Source: Geomonas edaphica (GTDB lineage: Bacteria; Desulfobacterota; Desulfuromonadia; Geobacterales; Geobacteraceae). Taken from it: a stretch of DNA of 64,000 nucleotides. Location of the stretch: contig NZ_SSYB01000004.1 in assembly GCF_004917075.1 (NCBI RefSeq), forward strand, positions 770,546-834,545, written 5' to 3'. Shown piece after piece: positions 42,966 to 50,398 of the stretch (its first letter is position 1; each line of letters begins with the position of its first letter). Made by a program: the position numbers and the translations under genes. The notes under the pieces were generated by a model. The model searched no databases, had not been told where the DNA came from, and saw only the letters and a program-made list of their open reading frames with translations.

Positions 42966-42989
42966 GGGGCGGAGCACGAGTTCCGCCCC
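42966..42989 (+). promoter_or_regulatory. Hairpin between atpD and atpC
   Basis: GGGGCGGA pairs with TCCGCCCC across eight bases, flanked by AAGGTTTT and ACCTTT, which can add outer pairs. The T-run after it is short. It may partly terminate, or set the decay and stoichiometry of the atpC segment. Confidence 0.5.
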
Positions 42990-43012
42990 CACCTTTGCCT
43001 CAAGAGGTTTAT

Positions 43013-43429
43013 ATGGCTGAAAAACTGAAGGTTGAACTGGTAACCCCGTACAAGAAGGTCCTCTCCGAAGAGGTCGACGAGATCACCGCGACCGGTGCTC
43101 TCGGCGAGTTCGGCGTCCTTCCGGGCCACGCCCCGTTCCTCACCTCGCTGAAGATCGGCGAGCTGGCCTACAAAAAGGACGGCGTGCTGCACCATCTGGC
43201 GCTCAACTGGGGCTACTTCGAAGTGGAGAACGACCAAGTAACCGTCCTGGTCGAGACCGCCGAGAGGGCCGACGAGATCGATCTGGAGCGTGCGAAGGCG
43301 GCTCTTGGCCGCGCCGAGACCGAGCTCAAGTCGCTCACCTCGGACGACAAGAACTTCCGCATCTACCAGGCCGCCCTCGAGCGCGCCCTGATCAGGGTGC
43401 AGGTGGCAGGCAAGGCGGGCGGGCGTTAA
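43013..43429 (+). CDS. atpC: ATP synthase subunit epsilon
   Basis: The 138-residue protein starts at MAEKLKVELVTPYKKV after AAGAGG. The N-terminal beta sandwich (GEFGVLPGHAPFLTSLKIGEL) and the C-terminal helical hairpin (ERADEIDLERAKAALGRAE) are complete. Epsilon joins the rotor and can inhibit ATP hydrolysis. It is the last gene of the operon. Confidence 0.96.
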   Translation: MAEKLKVELVTPYKKVLSEEVDEITATGALGEFGVLPGHAPFLTSLKIGELAYKKDGVLHHLALNWGYFEVENDQVTVLVETAERADEIDLERAKAALGRAETELKSLTSDDKNFRIYQAALERALIRVQVAGKAGGR

Positions 43430-43453
43430 GCCTCACGCACAAAGCGTCAAATG

Positions 43454-43483
43454 AAAAGAGCGGCTCGTCCGCTCTTTTTTTTT
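43454..43483 (+). terminator. Terminator of the atp operon
   Basis: AAAAGAGCGG pairs with CCGCTCTTTT across CTCGT and is followed by further T residues (nine in a row). Confidence 0.95.
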
Positions 43484-43537
43484 GTCCGGCGAACGGGTAA
43501 TCTTAAAGCTTTCAGGCTTGGCCAGGCGCCCACCGGC

Positions 43538-43582
43538 GTCCGACCCGTCCGACCCGTCCGACTGGTCAGACTGGTCTGACTG
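43538..43582. repeat. Five tandem 9-bp GTCNGACNN units
   Basis: GTCCGACCC twice, GTCCGACTG, GTCAGACTG and GTCTGACTG follow head to tail before the MATE gene. Each unit starts GTC and has GAC at positions 5-7. Related units lie at 26580-26606. Confidence 0.85.
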
Positions 43583-43635
43583 CCGGAGAAAGCCGGCTTG
43601 ACCGGACAACCCCGCCGCAATGTACGAGGCATTTC

Positions 43636-45024
43636 ATGCATGACCCCGGCTACGACCTGCTGAAAAACCCGATCCCGGCACTGATCCGCAAGATCGCCCT
43701 GCCGACGAGCGTCGGCTATTTCTTCAACACCATGTTCAACGTGGTGGACACCTTCTACGGTGGACGGATCTCCACCGATGCACTGGCGGCGCTTTCCCTT
43801 TCCTTCCCCGTCTTCTTCCTGATCATCGCCATAGGCGCCGGCATCTCCACCGGGGCCACAGCCCTCATCGGCCACGCCCTCGGCGCGGGGGACCGGGAAG
43901 GTGCGCGCCACCTCTCCGGCCAGACCGTCTCCTTCGGTCTCGTGCACGGGGTGCTCCTTGCCGTAGTCGGCCTTGCCCTGGCACCCCTGCTCTTCGACCT
44001 GCTGGGCGCAAAGGCGGTCGTCAAGGACCTCGCCCTGCAGTACATGAACTGCATCTTCGCCGGCAGCATCTTTTTTCTGGTGAACTACGTCCTGAACGCG
44101 ATCCTGAACGCCACCGGGGACAGCCGCAGTTTCCGCAACTACCTCGTGCTCGGTTTCTTCCTGAACCTCGCCCTCGATCCCTGGTTCATGTACGGCGGCC
44201 TCGGCATCCCCGCCATGGGGCTTCCCGGCATCGCGTGGGCCACGGTGCTGGTGCAGGCCATCGGCAACGCCTACATGCTGGTGCGGGTGAAACGCGCCGG
44301 CATGCTCTCCCGCTTCCGGCTGCGCGAGCTGATCCCGGACCGACACGCCTACGTCATGCTTGCAAAGCAAGGCTTCCCCTCCAGCCTCAACATGATGACG
44401 GTAGCGATCGGCATCTTCGTGATCACCTGGTTCGTGGGGCGCTTCGGCTCCGACGCGGTTGCCGCCTACGGCATCGCTACCCGTATAGAGCAGATCGCCC
44501 TTCTCCCGGTGATGGGGATGAACGTGGCGACGCTGGCCCTCGTCGCCCAGAACAGCGGTGCTCGGCAGTATGAGCGCGTGGTGCTGACCATACGGACCGC
44601 GCTGCGTGCCGGCATCATCCTCATGACTTTCGGCACCGCGGCCGTTTTCCTCTTTGCCGGGCCGCTGATGCGGCTTTTCAGCCAGGACCCGAAGGTCGTT
44701 GCCATCGGGGTCGGATATCTGCATATCGAGGCATTCGTCTTCATCGCCTACGTGATCCTCTACACGAGCGTTTCCGTACTGCAGGGGCTGAAGCGCCCTG
44801 CTATCCCGCTCGTTATCGGGCTCGCACGGCAGATCGTCTTCCCGATCCCGGTCTTCTACCTCCTAGCGGATGTGCTCGGTCTAGGGCTTTCCGGCATCTG
44901 GTTGGGCATCTTGCTCGTTACCTGGGTAGCGGCGCTGGTAATCATGGGTTACGTGGTGCGCCTGGCAGCGACCATGGACTGCGAAAACCTTGAATTGCAA
45001 AAGGCTGACGTGCAAGGAGAGTGA
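43636..45024 (+). CDS. MATE-family efflux transporter
   Basis: The 462-residue protein has twelve membrane segments and typical MATE blocks (LPTSVGYFFNTMFNVVDTFYGG, NAILNATGDSRSFRNY, IATRIEQIALLPVMGM). It exports an unknown compound by ion antiport. It is only distantly similar to the MATE protein at 14538. A short basic/acidic tail ends LQKADVQGE. It is not obviously linked to the next gene, which starts 110 bases on. Confidence 0.9.
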   Translation: MHDPGYDLLKNPIPALIRKIALPTSVGYFFNTMFNVVDTFYGGRISTDALAALSLSFPVFFLIIAIGAGISTGATALIGHALGAGDREGARHLSGQTVSFGLVHGVLLAVVGLALAPLLFDLLGAKAVVKDLALQYMNCIFAGSIFFLVNYVLNAILNATGDSRSFRNYLVLGFFLNLALDPWFMYGGLGIPAMGLPGIAWATVLVQAIGNAYMLVRVKRAGMLSRFRLRELIPDRHAYVMLAKQGFPSSLNMMTVAIGIFVITWFVGRFGSDAVAAYGIATRIEQIALLPVMGMNVATLALVAQNSGARQYERVVLTIRTALRAGIILMTFGTAAVFLFAGPLMRLFSQDPKVVAIGVGYLHIEAFVFIAYVILYTSVSVLQGLKRPAIPLVIGLARQIVFPIPVFYLLADVLGLGLSGIWLGILLVTWVAALVIMGYVVRLAATMDCENLELQKADVQGE

Positions 45025-45135
45025 TCCCGGCATGGGACCGGACGGTCGGCGCTTATTGCGCTAGAATGTCCTGTCGTCAAGCCGAATGACGGATGCGGTT
45101 CATACCACTAGACGCGGCAGGTACGGGTGATCTCC

Positions 45136-46170
45136 ATGGATATCGAGCATCTGTGCGCGGGGATAAAGGAAAGGGTCGCCCTCGAGATGCGGGAAGGGGG
45201 GGGCGCGGCGAGTAGGCTGGAGTTGCTCCTGGCTGCCCTTGCCGACATCGGAAACGTGGTGCTCCCGGAACTGGGGAAGGCGCTGGAGCCGAATGAGCGA
45301 CGCCGTGTGCAGACCGCGGTGCTCGAGCTGCTTGGCGTCGTGGCGATGCCGGTGGCGAGAGCCGGGGATCAAAGGGGCGTCGAAGTGCTCACCTCCCTTG
45401 CGGCGGAATGCCCTGATCCCTTGATCGAGAAAAAGCTGTCAGCTTACGCGAAGGAGCTGTCGGGTAAGGCGGTCGCGAGCCAGGAGCGGCGACACGCGAA
45501 AGCATGGAAGTTCGTCGGTGTTGCCCTTACCCTTGGTCTTGTGTCAGCGGGGGGATACCTGTTCCTGCCGGAGGCCACACCGCCGGCGACGCGCACCGCT
45601 GTCGCGCAGGCGGAGGCCCCGCAGGAGAATGTACAGCGGCAAGGGCAGGGGGGGGCGCAGGGAGCGGCACCTTCCCAGGCCGGGACGCAGGAAGCCGACG
45701 GTGGGAAAAGAAGCGCTGTCGAGACCGCGGCCCCACGTGCGGAAAAGCAGTCCACGGGAGCAGTAGCGTCTGTAACCGGTGAAGGAATCACCCGAGTCCG
45801 AGTGGTCGATAACCAGGTGCTCGTGCCGGTCACGGTGCGGCAAGGCGGGGCCTCGGTACGGCTCGAGCTCGTGCTCGACACCGGTGCGACCAGGACGGCG
45901 CTGCACGAAACAGTTGCCACGAGGCTCCCCCTTGATTTACTCTCTGCGAGGAGCGCACTGGCGGAGCTTGCCGACGGCCGCATGGTCCGCTCCAGGATCG
46001 TGAAGGTGGAAGCGCTGACGGTAGGTCCCAACACGCACGGGCCGATGGAAGTGGAGCTCATCTCCTACGGTGGCGCGTCCGGGATGCATGACGGGCTGCT
46101 CGGGATGGACTTCCTGCGCAGGCACCGCTACCAGATCGACATGGAACACGAGACGATCCGCTGGTTTTAA
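45136..46170 (+). CDS. Membrane-anchored retropepsin-like aspartic protease
   Basis: The 344-residue protein (ATG at 45136; a GTG three codons earlier is possible) has a helical cytoplasmic part (about 1-115), one membrane segment (KFVGVALTLGLVSAGGYLFL), a Q/A/P-rich linker (about 145-200) and a C-terminal retropepsin-like domain. The catalytic motif LVLDTGATRTALHE lies near 248 and the flap-side DGLLGMDFLRRHRYQID near 320-336. Single-domain retropepsins act as dimers; those of bacteria process or degrade envelope proteins. The N-terminal part is unrecognised, with conserved-looking LELLGVVAMPVARAGD. The substrate is unknown. Confidence 0.82.
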   Translation: MDIEHLCAGIKERVALEMREGGGAASRLELLLAALADIGNVVLPELGKALEPNERRRVQTAVLELLGVVAMPVARAGDQRGVEVLTSLAAECPDPLIEKKLSAYAKELSGKAVASQERRHAKAWKFVGVALTLGLVSAGGYLFLPEATPPATRTAVAQAEAPQENVQRQGQGGAQGAAPSQAGTQEADGGKRSAVETAAPRAEKQSTGAVASVTGEGITRVRVVDNQVLVPVTVRQGGASVRLELVLDTGATRTALHETVATRLPLDLLSARSALAELADGRMVRSRIVKVEALTVGPNTHGPMEVELISYGGASGMHDGLLGMDFLRRHRYQIDMEHETIRWF

Positions 46171-46261
46171 AGGCAGGGACGGGAGGATTTTTGGAACGGA
46201 TGGCAGTAATGAACGGGTGGCGGATGTTGGAGTGCACCGCCCGGAAGAAGGGGTGCCGGGG

Positions 46262-47236
46262 ATGAGCGGCACTTTGAAGTCGGTCTATCTGAAGCTTGTT
46301 CTTACAACCTTTTTCTGGGGAGGGACCTTCGTGGCGGCGCGCCTTGCGGTCCGTGAGGCACCCCCCTTCTTCGCGGCAAGCAGCCGCTTCGCCATCGCCG
46401 CACTCTGCCTGGTGTCTCTCACCGTCTGGCACGCACGCCGCGAGAAACGCAGCTTCCCCGCTCCGAAAACCTTCCGGGAGTTAGCACTCCTTTTCAGCCT
46501 GGGGCTCACCGGCATCTTCTGCTACAACGCGGTCTTTTTCACCGGCCTGAAACTCACCACGGCGACAAGCGGCGCGCTCATCGTCGCCATCAACCCGCTC
46601 TTGACCGCGGTGCTCTCGGCGCTCTGGCTCAGGGAGCGGGTGAGCCCGACCCAGGCGGCGGGGCTTCTCATCTCCCTCCTCGGCGTCGCCATCGTCATTT
46701 CGAAAGGCTCCTTCGCGGTGATTGCCAACTTCGCCTTCAACAAGGGGGACCTCATCATGCTCGGGGCTCCCCTTTGCTGGGCGCTCTACTCGATCCTCGG
46801 CAAAAAGGCGCTCGGCGCCTTCACGCCACTCGCGGCGACGGCTTACGCCGCTCTCTTCGGAACGCTCCTTCTGGTGCCCGCTGCCCTGGTGGAACATGCG
46901 CTGCTGGGCGGTCCATGGCCGGCATTTTCCTGGGTCGGATGGCTTGCCATCCTGCAGCTCGCCCTCCTCGGTACGGTAATAGGATTCGTCTGGTGGTACC
47001 AGGGGGTGGGGCTCATCGGTGCATCGAGGGCGGCGGTGTTCGTGAACCTCGTCCCGCTTTTCGGTGCGTTGCAAGCCGCGTGGCTCTTAGGCGAGAAGGT
47101 GGTGCTGCCGCAACTGTTCGGCGGGATGCTGGTGGTGGCCGGCGTCTATTGGGGCGGACGCGTCAAGGGGAAGAAAGAGGGCGAGCCTGCTGCATGTGCG
47201 GTCGAACAGGCGGCCGAAGCGGGGCAAGGCTCCTGA
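46262..47236 (+). CDS. EamA/DMT-superfamily transporter
   Basis: The 324-residue protein starts at MSGTLKSVYLKLVLTTFFWGG after AAGGGGTG; a longer upstream reading is rejected as the shadow of the protease gene. Ten membrane segments in two EamA repeats are visible, with SGALIVAINPLLTAVLSALWLRE in the first half. Members export amino acids or other metabolites. The tail (KKEGEPAACAVEQAAEAGQGS) is unusually long. The next small gene overlaps its stop by one base. Confidence 0.88.
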   Translation: MSGTLKSVYLKLVLTTFFWGGTFVAARLAVREAPPFFAASSRFAIAALCLVSLTVWHARREKRSFPAPKTFRELALLFSLGLTGIFCYNAVFFTGLKLTTATSGALIVAINPLLTAVLSALWLRERVSPTQAAGLLISLLGVAIVISKGSFAVIANFAFNKGDLIMLGAPLCWALYSILGKKALGAFTPLAATAYAALFGTLLLVPAALVEHALLGGPWPAFSWVGWLAILQLALLGTVIGFVWWYQGVGLIGASRAAVFVNLVPLFGALQAAWLLGEKVVLPQLFGGMLVVAGVYWGGRVKGKKEGEPAACAVEQAAEAGQGS

Positions 47237-47523
47237 TGCGTCGAGCGCTGCGCACCCTGCATCTCATCTGCCTCTGCCTGCTGCCGTCGAAGGGGGGTAA
47301 AGCGCAACCCGCAGCGATGGGGGAGGAGCGCGAGTGCGAGCCGGGCGAGATCCGTGGGGGGATGGGGCTGTTCCTGGATGGGCGGGGGGAGTTGCGTCTC
47401 TTCTTCGCGGAGACAAGGGCGATCGCCGCTCCCTGCCTCTTGTTCCGCCTGAAGCGGGAGGGGTTCTCCCGCTGCAGCGTCACGGTAAAAAAACGCGGCC
47501 TCCTGGTGGAGGCCAGGCGTTAG
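47236..47523 (+). CDS. Hypothetical small protein overlapping the EamA gene
   Basis: The ATG overlaps the EamA stop codon (TGATG), typical of coupled genes. The 95-residue product starts with a weak signal-like stretch (RTLHLICLCLLPSKGGKAQP) and has four later cysteines. No family is recognised. The 3' end overlaps the terminator of the opposite-strand chemotaxis operon, which limits confidence that the whole frame is coding. Confidence 0.45.
   Translation: MRRALRTLHLICLCLLPSKGGKAQPAAMGEERECEPGEIRGGMGLFLDGRGELRLFFAETRAIAAPCLLFRLKREGFSRCSVTVKKRGLLVEARR
47487..47514 (-). terminator. Terminator of the chemotaxis operon, inside an opposite-strand gene
   Basis: On the minus strand GGCCTCC pairs with GGAGGCC across four bases and is followed, after GCG, by seven T residues (47487-47493). 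It lies 13 bases past the cheB stop codon. Confidence 0.8.
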
Positions 47524-47526
47524 CGT

Positions 47527-48597
47527 CTAACCTATCTTGCCGATCTCGAAACCGATCTGGTCCAGCGGAAGCACCACGTCGGCCACCTTCCCGTCGATGC
47601 ATGCGCGCGGCATGCCGTAGATCGTCGAGGTTGCCTCGTTTTGCACGAGGGTCAGCCCCCCCTTTTCCTTCAGATGTTTCATCCCCTTGAAACCGTCGTT
47701 TCCCATACCGGTCAGGATCACGCCGAGCATGGCGCCGTTGCTTGCGTCGGCGAGCGAGGTGATCATCTGGTCCACCGAGGGGATGTAGATGTACTGCGGG
47801 AACTCGCTCGTCGGCGAGGTCTTCACCACGATGTTGTTCCCCTGTTTGACCAGCGTCGTGTGCATCCCACCCGGCGCGACCAGCACCTGTCCTCCCTTTA
47901 CGATATCTCCGTCCACGGCCTCCTTGACGGTGAGGGAGCACTTGGCGTTGAGACGCTCGGCGTAGGGGCCGGTGAAGGCCTTTGGCATGTGGATGGCGAC
48001 GACGATGCCGTGCGGGAAGTTAACCGGGATACGGGAGATGACCTCCTGGAGTGCGACCGGCCCACCGGTCGAGGCGCCGATGCCGACGCAGCCGATGCGA
48101 CGGTGGGCGAACTGGGAAGGGCGGACCGCCGGCGCCGGGGTGACGCGTTGCACGATACCCATGCCCGGACGCTTCGGGATACTGCTCACCGAGGCTTCCT
48201 GGACCTTTTCAAGAAGCGCCTTCTGGAACACCGCCTGCGCGTCCTTGTTGTCGCTGACGTTCTTGGGGACGTAGTCGAAGGCGCCCGCCTCGAGCGCCTC
48301 GAAGGTGGAACGGGCCCCCTCGCAGGTGAGGGTGGAGACCATGATCACCCGGGTGGGCTGCTTCGCCATGATCTGCTTCAACGCGGCGATGCCATCCATG
48401 CGGGGCATCTCCACGTCCATGGTGATGAGGTCGGGCTTGAGGGCGAGTGCCTTGTCGACCCCTTCCATGCCGTCCGCGGCGATGCCGACGATCTCGACGC
48501 CGGGGGCCTTGGAGAGGATGCCCCGGATCGCCATGCGCATGAAGGAGGAATCGTCGACGATCAGCACCCTGAGCTTTTTCGGCATTGCTGGCATCAT
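47527..48597 (-). CDS. cheB: Chemotaxis protein-glutamate methylesterase CheB
   Basis: The 356-residue protein has a receiver domain (VLIVDDSSFMRMAI, phospho-site D61 in TMDVEMPRMDG) and a methylesterase domain with S176 in GIGASTGGP, H203 region VVAIHMPKAFT and the late TGMGNDG. CheB removes methyl groups from chemoreceptors and is switched on by CheA phosphorylation. The ATG overlaps the HDOD stop by four bases. It is the last gene of the operon. Confidence 0.97.
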   Translation of the reverse strand: MMPAMPKKLRVLIVDDSSFMRMAIRGILSKAPGVEIVGIAADGMEGVDKALALKPDLITMDVEMPRMDGIAALKQIMAKQPTRVIMVSTLTCEGARSTFEALEAGAFDYVPKNVSDNKDAQAVFQKALLEKVQEASVSSIPKRPGMGIVQRVTPAPAVRPSQFAHRRIGCVGIGASTGGPVALQEVISRIPVNFPHGIVVAIHMPKAFTGPYAERLNAKCSLTVKEAVDGDIVKGGQVLVAPGGMHTTLVKQGNNIVVKTSPTSEFPQYIYIPSVDQMITSLADASNGAMLGVILTGMGNDGFKGMKHLKEKGGLTLVQNEATSTIYGMPRACIDGKVADVVLPLDQIGFEIGKIG

Positions 48598-49505
48598 GAC
48601 GGTTCTGAGGCTCCTATCCCCTGGAAGATCGACTTGACCATGTCCTGGATTTCCGGGACGCGGTCATCGAGCTCGTAGCAGAAACGTTCGACATCGAGAT
48701 CGGCGAGGCTCGGGGCGTAAGACCTTAGGATGGCCCAGGCCTTCTCCTCGGCCAGATTGAAGGAGACCCAGGAGGTTCCGCCGTAATCGAGCTGGCGCAC
48801 CGAGCAGAAGAGGTCGGCCAGGTTGACGATGGCGCAGAGCGTCGGATCGATGGTCGCGTCTTCCGGTGCGTGGTGCAGCGCGATCACCTCGCAGTAGTCG
48901 GCCGGGAAGTTCCATTTCTTCGCGATGCAGTAGCCGATCTCGCTGTGGGAGGTGCCGAGGTACTCCGCCTCCTTGTCCACCAGCCGGAAGGGCTGCCCCT
49001 TGACGGAATCGAGCAGGGAGCGGAAGGCGTCCTTGCGGTAGAAGGAGAGGAAGACTTCACCGATGTCGTGCACAATACCGACGAGGTAGGCCTTCTCGGT
49101 GTCCGGATAGCGCACCCGCTGGGCGATGATCTTGGCCACGACCCCCACGCCGAAGGAGTGCTCCCAGAAGGAGCGCACGTCGAAGATGCCGTCCCTTCCT
49201 TCGAAGACGTCGACGAAGGAGCAGGTAAAGGCAAGCTCGCGGATGTGGCGGAAGCCTAAGTAGATAAGGGCCCTCTTCACCGACTTGATCTCGTTCGCCG
49301 GCTTGTAGAGCGGGGAGTTCACCATCTTGATGACTCGTGCCGCGAGGACCTGGTCGGCCAGGATCATGTCGGCCACCTCGTCCAGCTCGACACCGGGGCG
49401 GTCCAGGAGCTCGATCACCCGGGTGGCCACGTGCGGGATGGTTGGGAGGTCTACGAAACTCTCGACCATCTCCTGGGCGGTCTGCATCATGGCTTTTTTA
49501 TCCAT
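48594..49505 (-). CDS. HDOD-domain signalling protein within the chemotaxis operon
   Basis: The 303-residue protein has the HDOD fold (VESFVDLPTIPHVATRVIELLDRP ... LADMILADQVLAARVIKMVNSPLY; then SVKRALIYLGFRHIRELAF and VGIVHDIGEVFLSFY). HDOD proteins resemble HD phosphohydrolases without full catalytic residues and link signalling systems in an unknown way. Location between cheR and cheB, with overlap to cheB, suggests a role in the same array. One HD pair (VHDIGE) is kept. Confidence 0.88.
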   Translation of the reverse strand: MDKKAMMQTAQEMVESFVDLPTIPHVATRVIELLDRPGVELDEVADMILADQVLAARVIKMVNSPLYKPANEIKSVKRALIYLGFRHIRELAFTCSFVDVFEGRDGIFDVRSFWEHSFGVGVVAKIIAQRVRYPDTEKAYLVGIVHDIGEVFLSFYRKDAFRSLLDSVKGQPFRLVDKEAEYLGTSHSEIGYCIAKKWNFPADYCEVIALHHAPEDATIDPTLCAIVNLADLFCSVRQLDYGGTSWVSFNLAEEKAWAILRSYAPSLADLDVERFCYELDDRVPEIQDMVKSIFQGIGASEPS

Positions 49506-49515
49506 CGCATCGTCC

Positions 49516-50388
49516 TCACTTGTTGTAGGTGAACCCGCCGGGGAAGTGTACGGTCTTGAATTTGTCGTTCACCCCGTGCAGCGACTCGGACTGCCCCACG
49601 AAGAAGTAGCCATACGGCTGCAGGTTGTTGTAGAAGTGCTGCACCACCTTGCTCTTCGACGATGTGTCGAAGTAGATCAGCACGTTGGCGCAGAAGATAA
49701 AGTCGAAGCTCTTCATGAAGAGCATCTTGTTGTCGTCGTAGAGGTTCAGCTGGTTGAAGGTGGCCAGTTTCTTCACCTCGGGAGAGAGCACGAACCTCCC
49801 GGGAGCCTCCTCCTTGAAGTACTTCTTCAGGTAGTAGTCCGGGGTGTTGCGCACCGAGTAGCTGTTGTAGACCCCCTCGCGGGCCTGCGCCAGCACCGTC
49901 TCGTTGATGTCGGTCCCGACGATCTCGATGATCCAGTCCTTCAAGAGGGTCTGCCGCTTTTCGAGGAGGATCATCGCCATGGTGTAGGCCTCTTCCCCGG
50001 AGGATGAACCGGCGCTCCAGATGCGGAGCTTCTTGAAGCCGATCTTCCCCTTGGCCGCGACGATCTCCGGCAGGAACTTGTTCTCTAGCGCGTTCAACTG
50101 GGGCATGTTCCTGAAGAAGCAGGTCTCGTTGGTGGTGATCTCATCGAGGAGCTTTGAGAGTTCACTGCGGCCGGTGGCCGGGCTGCGCACGAACTGGTAG
50201 TAGTCCGCATGCGTCTTGCAGCCGGTTCCTTCCATCCTGCGCGCCAGCCTGCTTTCCAGGAAGTACTTCTTGCTGCTGTGGAAGTAGATGCCGCAGACGT
50301 TGTATATGTAGTCCCGAAGCTGCTCGAAATCCTTATCGGAAATCTTCGGGGCGCTCTTAGCGTCAAATGGTTTCATGTCTAAGGCCAT
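49516..50388 (-). CDS. cheR: Chemoreceptor methyltransferase CheR
   Basis: The 290-residue protein has the CheR N-terminal helical domain (FEQLRDYIYNVCGIYFHSSKKYFLESRLARRM) and the SAM domain with TTNETCFFRN, IWSAGSSSGEEAYTMAM and FCANVLIYFD. CheR adds methyl groups to receptor glutamates with SAM. It lies ten bases from cheA and shares its direction. Confidence 0.96.
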   Translation of the reverse strand: MALDMKPFDAKSAPKISDKDFEQLRDYIYNVCGIYFHSSKKYFLESRLARRMEGTGCKTHADYYQFVRSPATGRSELSKLLDEITTNETCFFRNMPQLNALENKFLPEIVAAKGKIGFKKLRIWSAGSSSGEEAYTMAMILLEKRQTLLKDWIIEIVGTDINETVLAQAREGVYNSYSVRNTPDYYLKKYFKEEAPGRFVLSPEVKKLATFNQLNLYDDNKMLFMKSFDFIFCANVLIYFDTSSKSKVVQHFYNNLQPYGYFFVGQSESLHGVNDKFKTVHFPGGFTYNK

Positions 50389-50398
50389 TGTTGTCCCC

